Of a stretch of DNA of 64,000 nucleotides, positions 56,841 to 64,000 are shown in pieces. The stretch is from assembly GCA_963995525.1 (NCBI GenBank), contig OZ023209.1, positions 31,989,295 to 32,053,294 of the forward strand. Direction: 5' to 3'. Position numbers and translations under genes: made by a program. Source of the DNA: Escarpia spicata. Lineage: Eukaryota; Annelida; Polychaeta; Sabellida; Siboglinidae. The notes below the pieces were generated by a model. The model saw only the letters and a program-made list of their open reading frames with translations. It did no database searches and was not told the origin of the DNA. Position 1 is the stretch's first letter; each line of letters begins with the position of its first letter.

Positions 56841-56954
56841 ATTACAACGCCTGCAAGTCCAGTCCATGCAAAAACGGGGCCACGTGCAACAAAGCTGAAA
56901 CAAGAGGTTACATATGCAAATGCAGCGGTAATTACGTGGGAAAGAACTGCGTAG
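56841..56954 (+). CDS. EGF-like exon a3 (phase 1-1)
   Basis: As a2 with His to Asn (CKNGATC); O-fucose consensus retained. Confidence 0.87.
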   Translation: MTTPASPVHAKTGPRATKLKQEVTYANAAVITWERTA

Positions 56955-57032
56955 GTGAGTACTGCGTTGATTCTGTGAGTTGAAATTGTCTCTGTAAGAT
57001 ATGTTTCTTTTACATACAATTTTTTATAACAG

Positions 57033-57115
57033 GAAATGTGTGCAAGCGCCCTGATCTCGACTTCCTCTCCCTATCCCGATCGGTCTACGCGCTGAGCGTG
57101 GTGCGATCGGGATAG
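57033..57115 (+). CDS. candidate palindromic terminal exon t3
   Basis: As t2; stem and stop intact. Confidence 0.35.
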
Positions 57116-57271
57116 GGAGTTGAGATATAGAGACCCTTGTAAATACTTTGGAATAACGGGGGAACAACTTTGATTGCGATGGTCCTGTGTGTTTAGCGTT
57201 AACTAAAAATCAGTTTTAATTTTTTTAATCCGCTTTATGTGATATATATATATATATATATATTTTGTGTG

Positions 57272-57498
<227 letters not shown>

Positions 57499-57552
57499 TA
57501 TTAATATGTTTGTATTAACTTAATCCTACCATCTAAGTTCGACGTGTTGTAG

Positions 57553-57666
57553 ATTACGACGCCTGCAAATCTAGTCCATGCAAGCATAGGGCCACCTGCA
57601 GCAAAGCTGGAGCAAGCGGTTATGTGTGCAAATGCAGTGGTAATTACGTGGGAAAGAACTGCGTAG
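57553..57666 (+). CDS. EGF-like exon b3 (phase 1-1)
   Basis: Protein identical to b1, one silent change (ACC for ACG). Confidence 0.87.
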   Translation: MTTPANLVHASIGPPAAKLEQAVMCANAVVITWERTA

Positions 57667-57909
57667 GTGAGGTTTGCGTTGACTCTTGGCTCTGTGGGGT
57701 GAGATTGCCTTGAAAGATGTGTGCGTGTTTTTCTTTCCATTGTTTGAATTATGAATACGTATGTATAAAAAAATATATGTTATATGTGATCGATTTGTAT
57801 ATGAATATATGTTTAGTATTGCCGTGTATATTACGATTATTTAATATTGTTTGTGAAGCTTTTGTTACTGTTGCTATTCCGGTGACTATTTTCTTTGTGT
57901 TGTTATTAT

Positions 57910-57942
<33 letters not shown>

Positions 57943-57970
57943 CTTACACTGTATGTTTTATTTTCCACAG

Positions 57971-57990
57971 GAAATTATTTTAATTATTAG
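57971..57990 (+). CDS. candidate short terminal exon e3
   Basis: GNYFNY-stop; AATAAA at 58017-58022. Confidence 0.4.
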
Positions 57991-58131
57991 AATATCTAGT
58001 TGACATAAGCAACATAAATAAAGTAGAGGAAGTTTCCAACGTACATTTTTGGGGTATGAGTAAGGTATGACGCTCGCAAGTGGGATCCTTGTAGTCACAT
58101 TGGAAAATAGTACATTGGGCAGAAAATGAGG

Positions 58132-58240
58132 CGTACTAATCTAATGTGTGCATAATTCCCGCCACGTGCATCAACAACGAAATAGGAGTTTAATTTGTGT
58201 GTGAAGCGGTAATGACGCTTGAAAGACATGCGCATTTGAG
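58132..58240 (+). pseudogene. decayed fourth EGF exon, unit 3
   Basis: Same lesions as unit 1. Confidence 0.7.
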
Positions 58241-58497
58241 TTTTTCAATACACGACAACACTCTGCCGCTCGTGAGAATCATCGAAGGGGTATTTATGTT
58301 GTGATTCGACCCTTTTCTTAGATACATGTGGCGCGGGCGTCTGCACTGCTCTCACGGGTGGTAATCAATTATTAGAAAAAAGTGCAAATAATTTAGCTAA
58401 CTTCCATACGTTACGTAGTATATCTGCCAGGAGTAGTGTAGTCAATTAACATTCCTTGCTTGCTAGGATTGGGCCCAATTCAAACTACGTGTTGTAG

Positions 58498-58611
58498 ATT
58501 ATGACGTGTGCAAGTCCAATCCATGCAAGAACAGGGCCATATGTAGTAAATATAGGAAAAGAGATTATATTTGTAAATGCAGTGGTAATTACGTGGGAAA
58601 AAACTGCGTAG
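58498..58611 (+). CDS. EGF-like exon c3 (phase 1-1)
   Basis: As c2. The donor is changed to GTAG|GTGTGT, a weaker match than GTGAGT. Confidence 0.83.
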   Translation: MMTCASPIHARTGPYVVNIGKEIIFVNAVVITWEKTA

Positions 58612-58866
58612 GTGTGTACTGCGTTCATTATGTGGGCTACGGTTGTCTTTTTAAGACATGTTAGCGTTTTCCTCATTCTGAAATTAGTTTGGGTGTATTT
58701 TTTAAAACTCTAATTGTGGTTATGATGTCAGAAATACAGCTGTATACACACACACGAACACACACACACTCGCGCGCGCGCGCACACACACACATATATA
58801 TACATATGTATATAATATGTTTGTATTAAATAAAAAATAATCCTAGTAACAGAATGTGTCTTGTAG

Positions 58867-58980
58867 ATTACAACGCCTGCAAGTCCAGTCCATGCAAACA
58901 CGGGGCCACGTGCAACAAAGCTGAAACAAGAGGTTACGTATGCAAATGCAGCGGTAATTACGTGGGAAAGAACTGCGTAG
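58867..58980 (+). CDS. EGF-like exon a4 (phase 1-1)
   Basis: CKHGATC, NKAETRGYV; all consensus sites intact. Confidence 0.87.
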   Translation: MTTPASPVHANTGPRATKLKQEVTYANAAVITWERTA

Positions 58981-59058
58981 GTGAGTACTGCGTTGATTCT
59001 GTGAGTTGAAATTGTCTCTGTAAGATATGTTTGTATTACATACAATTTGTTATAACAG

Positions 59059-59156
59059 GAAATGTGTGCAAGCGCCCTGATCTCGACTTCCTCTCCCTAT
59101 CCCGATCGGGCTACGCGCTGAGCGTGGTGCGATCGGGATACGGAGTTGAGATATAG
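59059..59156 (+). CDS. candidate palindromic terminal exon t4, stop lost
   Basis: The TAG inside the stem is TAC here (GGATACGGAG), so the frame runs on through YGVEI to TAG at 59154. The same change unpairs one stem base. Confidence 0.3.
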
Positions 59157-59275
59157 AGACCCTTGTAAATATTCTGGAATAACGGGGGAACAACTTTGAT
59201 TGCGATGGTCCTGTGTGTTTAGCGTTAACTAAAAATCAGTTTTAACTTTTTTAATCAGCTTTATGTGATATATAT

Positions 59276-59284
<9 letters not shown>

Positions 59285-59350
<66 letters not shown>
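59285..59350. repeat. (TA)n tract replacing (CA)n, unit 4
   Basis: About 65 bp of TA followed by only five CA units, at the position where units 1-3 have 110-215 bp of CA. Confidence 0.95.
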
Positions 59351-59364
<14 letters not shown>

Positions 59365-59414
59365 AATATGTTTGTATTAACTTAATCCTACAATCTAAGT
59401 TCGACGTGTTGTAG

Positions 59415-59528
59415 ATTACGACGCCTGCAAATCGAGTCCATGCAAGCACAGGGCCACGTGCAGCAAAGCTGGAGCAAGCGGTTATGTATGCAAATGCAGT
59501 GGTAATTACGTGCGAAAGAACTGCGTAG
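59415..59528 (+). CDS. EGF-like exon b4 (phase 1-1)
   Basis: As b1 except Gly to Arg between C5 and C6 (SGNYVRKNC). Confidence 0.86.
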   Translation: MTTPANRVHASTGPRAAKLEQAVMYANAVVITCERTA

Positions 59529-59813
59529 GTGAGGTTTGCGTTGACTCTTGGCTCGGTGGGGTGAGATTGCCTTGAAAGATGTGTGCGTGTTTTACTTTGC
59601 ATTGTTTGAATTATGAATACCTATGTACAAAATATATGTTATATGTGATCGATATGTATATAAATATATATTTAGTATAGCCGTGTATATTACGATTATT
59701 TAATATTGTTTGTGAAGCTTTTGTTACTGTTGCTATTCCGATGACTATTTTCTTTGTGTTGTTATTATTATATATATATTATACACTTACACTGTATGTT
59801 TTATTTTCCACAG

Positions 59814-59833
59814 GAAATTATTTTAATTATTAG
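59814..59833 (+). CDS. candidate short terminal exon e4
   Basis: GNYFNY-stop; AATAAA at 59860-59865. Confidence 0.4.
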
Positions 59834-59972
59834 AACATCTAGTTGACATAAGCAACATAAATAAAGTAGAGGAAGTTTCCAAAGTACATTTTTGGGGTAT
59901 GAGTAAGGTATGACGTTCGCCAGTGGGATCCTTGTAGTCACATAGAAAATTAGTACATTGGGCAGAAAATGA

Positions 59973-60083
59973 GGCGCACTAATCGAATGTGTCCATAATT
60001 CCCGCCACGTGCATCAACAACGAAATAGGAGTTTAATTTGTGTGTAACGCGGTAATGACGCTTGAAAGACATGCGCATTTGAG
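59973..60083 (+). pseudogene. decayed fourth EGF exon, unit 4
   Basis: Same lesions, plus GTGTAACGCGG for GTGTGAAGCGG. Confidence 0.7.
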
Positions 60084-60340
60084 TTTTTCAATACACTACA
60101 ACACTCTGCCGCTCGTGAGAATCATCGAAGGGGTATTTATGTTGTGATTCGACCCTTTTCTTAGATACATGTGGCGCGGGCGTCTGCACTGCTCTCACGG
60201 GTGGTAATCAATTATTAGAAAAAAGTGCAAATAATTTAGCTAACTTCCATACGTTACGTAGTATATCTGCCAGGAGTAGTGTAGTCAATTAACATTCCTT
60301 GCTTGCTAGGATTGGGCCCAATTCAAACTACGTGTTGTAG

Positions 60341-60454
60341 ATTATGACGTGTGCAAGTCCAATCCATGCAAGAACAGGGCCATATGTAGTAAATATAGGA
60401 AAAGAGATTATATTTGTAAATGCAGTGGTAATTACGTGGGAAAAAACTGCGTAG
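60341..60454 (+). CDS. EGF-like exon c4 (phase 1-1)
   Basis: Identical to c3 including the GTGTGT donor. Confidence 0.83.
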   Translation: MMTCASPIHARTGPYVVNIGKEIIFVNAVVITWEKTA

Positions 60455-60719
60455 GTGTGTACTGCGTTCATTATGTGGGCTACGGTTGTCTTTTTAAGAC
60501 ATGTTAGCGTTTTCCTCATTCTGAAATTAGTTTGGGTGTATTTTTGTTAACTCTAATTGTGGTTATGATGTCAGAAATACAGCTGTATACACACACACGA
60601 ACACACACACACTCGCGCGCGCCCGCACACACACATATATATATACATATGTATATAATATGTTTGTATTAAATAAAAAATAATCCTAGTAACAGAATGT
60701 GTCTTGTAGATTACAACGC

Positions 60720-60833
60720 CTGCAAGTCCAGTCCATGCAAACACGGGGCCACGTGCAACAAAGCTGAAACAAGAGGTTACGTATGCAAATGCAGCGGTAA
60801 TTACGTGGGAAAGAACTGCGTAGGTGAGTACTG
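60720..60833 (+). CDS. EGF-like exon a5 (phase 1-1)
   Basis: Identical to a4. Confidence 0.87.
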
Positions 60834-60901
60834 CGTTGATTCTGTGAGTTGAAATTGTCTCTGTAAGATATGTTTGTATTACATACAATTTGTTATAACA
60901 G

Positions 60902-60999
60902 GAAATGTGTGCAAGCGCCCTGATCTCGACTTCCTCTCCCTATCCCGATCGGGCTACGCGCTGAGCGTGGTGCGATCGGGATACGGAGTTGAGATATAG
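60902..60999 (+). CDS. candidate palindromic terminal exon t5, stop lost
   Basis: Same TAG to TAC change as t4, so units 4 and 5 share a recent ancestor. Confidence 0.3.
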
Positions 61000-61120
61000 A
61001 GACCCTTGTAAATATTCTGGAATAACGGGGGAACAACTTTGATTGCGATGGTCCTGTGTGTTTAGCGTTAACTAAAAATCAGTTTTAACTTTTTTAATCA
61101 GCTTTATGTGATATATATTA

Positions 61121-61126
<6 letters not shown>

Positions 61127-61168
<42 letters not shown>
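61127..61168. repeat. (TA)n and short (CA)n, unit 5
   Basis: Shorter TA tract than unit 4. Confidence 0.9.
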
Positions 61169-61171
<3 letters not shown>

Positions 61172-61221
61172 AATATGTTTGTATTAACTTAATCCTACAA
61201 TCTAAGTTCGACGTGTTGTAG

Positions 61222-61335
61222 ATTACGACGCCTGCAAATCGAGTCCATGCAAGCACAGGGCCACGTGCAGCAAAGCTGGAGCAAGCGGTTATGTATGCAA
61301 ATGCAGTGGTAATTACGTGGGAAAGAACTGCGTAG
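61222..61335 (+). CDS. EGF-like exon b5 (phase 1-1)
   Basis: Protein identical to b1; lacks the b4 Arg. Confidence 0.87.
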   Translation: MTTPANRVHASTGPRAAKLEQAVMYANAVVITWERTA

Positions 61336-61620
61336 GTGAGGTTTGCGTTGACTCTTGGCTCTGTGGGGTGAGATTGCCTTGAAAGATGTGTGCGTGTTTT
61401 ACTTTGCATTGTTTGAATTATGAATACCTATGTACAAAATATATGTTATATGTGATCGATATGTATATAAATATATATTTAGTATAGCCGTGTATATTAC
61501 GATTATTTAATATTGTTTGTGAAGCTTTTGTTACTGTTGCTATTCCGATGACTATTTTCTTTGTGTTGTTATTATTATATATATATTATACACTTACACT
61601 GTATGTTTTATTTTCCACAG

Positions 61621-61640
61621 GAAATTATTTTAATTATTAG
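61621..61640 (+). CDS. candidate short terminal exon e5
   Basis: GNYFNY-stop; AATAAA at 61667-61672. Confidence 0.4.
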
Positions 61641-61779
61641 AACATCTAGTTGACATAAGCAACATAAATAAAGTAGAGGAAGTTTCCAAAGTACATTTTT
61701 GGGGTATGAGTAAGGTATGACGTTCGCCAGTGGGATCCTTGTAGTCACATAGAAAATTAGTACATTGGGCAGAAAATGA

Positions 61780-61890
61780 GGCGCACTAATCGAATGTGTC
61801 CATAATTCCCGCCACGTGCATCAACAACGAAATAGGAGTTTAATTTGTGTGTAACGCGGTAATGACGCTTGAAAGACATGCGCATTTGAG
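61780..61890 (+). pseudogene. decayed fourth EGF exon, unit 5
   Basis: As in unit 4, including GTGTAACGCGG. Confidence 0.7.
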
Positions 61891-62147
61891 TTTTTCAATA
61901 CACGACAACACTCTGCCGCTCGTGAGAATCATCGAAGGGGTATTTATGTTGTGATTCGACCCTTTTCTTAGATACATGTGGCGCGGGCGTCTGCACTGCT
62001 CTCACGGGTGGTAATCAATTATTAGGAAAGAGTGCAAATGATTTAGCTAACTTCCATACGTTACGTAGGATATCTGCCAGGAGTAGTGTAGTCAATTAAC
62101 ATTCCTTGCTTGCTAGGATTGGGCCAAAGTCAAACTACGTGTTGTAG

Positions 62148-62258
62148 ATTATGACGCGTGCAAGTCCAATCCATGCAAGAACAGGGCCATATGTAGCAAA
62201 TATAGAAAAAGAGATTATATTTGTAAATGCAGTGGTAATTACGTGGGAAAAAACTGCG
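62148..62258 (+). CDS. EGF-like exon c5, chimeric with in-frame 3-bp deletion
   Basis: 111 bases. The 5' part matches c1 (GACGCGTGC, AGCAAATATAGAAAAAG); the 3' flank matches c3/c4 (GTGTGT donor, TTCATTATGTGG, TTTTTAAGAC). At the end of the exon three bases are missing (AACTGCG|GTGTGT against AACTGCGTAG), removing one Val after C6. All six cysteines and the phase are kept. Confidence 0.83.
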
Positions 62259-62501
62259 GTGTGTACTGCGTTCATTATGTGGGCTACGGTTGTCTTTTTA
62301 AGACATGTTAGCGTTTTCCTCATTCTGAAATTAGTTTGGGTGTATTTTATGTTACTCTAATTGTGGTTATGATGTCAGAAATACAGCTGTATACACACAC
62401 ACACTCGCGCGCGCGCTCGCACACACACATATATATACATATGTATATAATATGTTTGTATTAAATAAAAAATAATCCTAGTAACAGACTGTGTCTTGTA
62501 G

Positions 62502-62615
62502 ATTACAACGCCTGCAAGTCCAGTCCATGCAAACACGGGGCCACGTGCAACAAAGCTGAAACAAGAGGTTACGTATGCAAATGTAGCGGTAATTACGTGG
62601 GAAAGAACTGCGTAG
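62502..62615 (+). CDS. EGF-like exon a6 (phase 1-1)
   Basis: Protein identical to a4; one silent change (TGT for TGC). Confidence 0.87.
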   Translation: MTTPASPVHANTGPRATKLKQEVTYANVAVITWERTA

Positions 62616-62693
62616 GTGAGTACTGCGTTGATTCTGTGAGTTGAAATTGTCTCTGTAAGATATGTTTGTATTACATACAATTTTTTATAACAG

Positions 62694-62776
62694 GAAATGT
62701 GTGCAAGCGCCCTGATCTCGACTTCCTCTCCCTATCCCGATCGGGCTACGCGCTGAGCGTGGTGCGATCAGGATAG
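62694..62776 (+). CDS. candidate palindromic terminal exon t6
   Basis: Stop kept; one stem base changed (CGATCAGGATAG). Confidence 0.33.
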
Positions 62777-62899
62777 GGAGTTGAGATATAGAGACCCTTG
62801 TAAATACTCTGGAATAACGGGGGAACAACTTTAGTTGTGATGGTCCTGTGTGTTTAGCTTTAACTAAAAATCAGTTTTAATTTTTTTAATCAGCTTTAT

Positions 62900-62900
<1 letters not shown>

Positions 62901-62933
<33 letters not shown>

Positions 62934-62938
62934 GTGTG

Positions 62939-62984
<46 letters not shown>
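62901..62984. repeat. (TA)n tracts and short (CA)n, unit 6
   Basis: Two TA blocks separated by ATGTGTG and ATGTA. Confidence 0.9.
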
Positions 62985-62990
<6 letters not shown>

Positions 62991-63057
62991 AACACACACA
63001 CACTATTAATATTTTTGTATTAACTTAATCTTACCATCTAAGTTCGACGTGTTGTAG

Positions 63058-63171
63058 ATTACGACGCCTGCAAATCGAGTCCATGCAAGCATAGGGCCAC
63101 GTGCAGCAAAGCTGGAGCAAGCGGTTATGTATGCAAATGCAGTGGTAATTACGTGGGAAAGAACTGCGTAG
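63058..63171 (+). CDS. EGF-like exon b6 (phase 1-1)
   Basis: Protein identical to b1. Confidence 0.87.
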   Translation: MTTPANRVHASIGPRAAKLEQAVMYANAVVITWERTA

Positions 63172-63414
63172 GTGAGGTTTGCGTTGACTCTTGGCTCTGT
63201 GGGGTGAGATTGCCTTGAAAGATGTGTGCGTGTTTTTCTTTGCATTGTTTGAATTATGAATACGTATGTATAAAAAAATATATGTTATATGTGATCGATA
63301 TATATATGAATATATGTTTAGTATTGCCGTGTATATTACGATTATTTAATATTGTTTGTGAAGCTTTTGTTACTGTTGCTATTCCGGTGACTATTTTCTT
63401 TGTGTTGTTATTAT

Positions 63415-63445
<31 letters not shown>

Positions 63446-63475
63446 CACTTACACTGTATGTTTAATTTTCCACAG

Positions 63476-63495
63476 GAAATTCTTTTAATTATTAG
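63476..63495 (+). CDS. candidate short terminal exon e6
   Basis: Reads GNSFNY-stop (TCT for TAT); AATAAA at 63522-63527. The acceptor tract is slightly changed (TTTAATTTTCCACAG). Confidence 0.38.
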
Positions 63496-63635
63496 AACAT
63501 CTAGTTGACATAAGCAACATAAATAAAGTAGAGGAAGTTTCCAACGTACATTTTTGGGGTATGAGTAAGGTATGACGCTCGCCAGTGGGATCCTTGTAGT
63601 CACATTGGAAAATAGTACATTGGGCAGAAAATGAG

Positions 63636-63745
63636 GCGTACTAATCTAATGTGTGCATAATTCCCGCCACGTGCATCAACAACGAAATAGGAGTTTAATT
63701 TGTGTGTGAAGCGGTAATGACGCTTGAAAGACATGCGCATTTGAG
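63636..63745 (+). pseudogene. decayed fourth EGF exon, unit 6
   Basis: Same lesions as unit 1. Confidence 0.7.
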
Positions 63746-63940
63746 TTTTTTCAATACACGACAACACTCTGCCGCTCGTGAGAATCATCGAAGGGGTATA
63801 TATGTTGTGATTCGACCCTTTTCTTAGATACATGTGGCGCGGGCGTCTGCACTGCTCTCACGGGTGGTAATCAATTATTAGAAAACAGTGCAAATGATTT
63901 AGCTAACTTCCATACGTTACGTAGGATATCTGCCAGGAGT

Positions 63941-64000
63941 AGTGTAGTCAACTAACATTCCTTGCTTGCTAGGATTGGGCCCAATTCAAACTACGTGTTG
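63941..64000 (+). other. upstream flank of a c6 exon cut by the window edge
   Basis: The last bases, CAAACTACGTGTTG, are exactly the sequence before the TAG acceptor of every c exon, so a c6 exon should begin 2-3 bases beyond the window. Confidence 0.8.

Overview
This is animal nuclear DNA: genes are split into short exons with GT-AG introns and poly(A) signals, and they lie among microsatellites, minisatellites and decayed retrotransposons. A mitochondrial alternative oxidase gene, together with tandem secreted chitin-binding/EGF module exons, points to a lophotrochozoan, most likely a mollusc. That assignment is inference; nothing in the window fixes the species.

Layout. 1-600: a probable last exon and poly(A) signal of a gene entering from the left. 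600-10,000: mostly non-genic, with a homogeneous 42-bp minisatellite (17 copies), a degenerate 33-bp minisatellite, two hairpins, a (GGGT)n tract and a possible 0.73-kb DNA transposon with 23-bp inverted ends. 10,650-19,935: a complete ten-exon alternative oxidase gene (362 aa) with all four diiron motifs. Its promoter region has an NRF-1-type palindrome and a TATA-like box, one intron is GC-AG, and exons 7-8 sit between two 304-bp inverted copies that read as identical. 20,200-24,710: on the minus strand, a LINE ORF1 relic and a 5'-truncated Ty3/gypsy element.

26,000-64,000: a large plus-strand domain of extracellular-module exons, nearly all in phase 1-1. Two signal-peptide exons (26,195 and 33,663) also end in phase 1. 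Six chitin-binding-like (CB) exons and six EGF exons of one type (EGF-A) lie in near-identical 2.7-3.7-kb segmental duplications, which also carry a LINE fragment, an inverted-repeat mobile-element fragment, AT palindromes and long CA tracts. From 53 kb to the window edge a second array of six 1.8-2.0-kb units carries three further EGF exon types (a, b, c), a decayed fourth EGF exon, and two short candidate terminal exons. All functional modules can be spliced in frame to one another, so the region could encode one or several secreted EGF-rich matrix or receptor-like proteins. How the exons are joined cannot be settled from the sequence alone.

The most distinctive features are the inverted repeat around the oxidase's catalytic exons, the phase-1 EGF exon array with Notch-style O-glycosylation consensus sites, the chimeric c5 exon that records recombination inside the array, and the palindromic candidate terminal exon in every unit.
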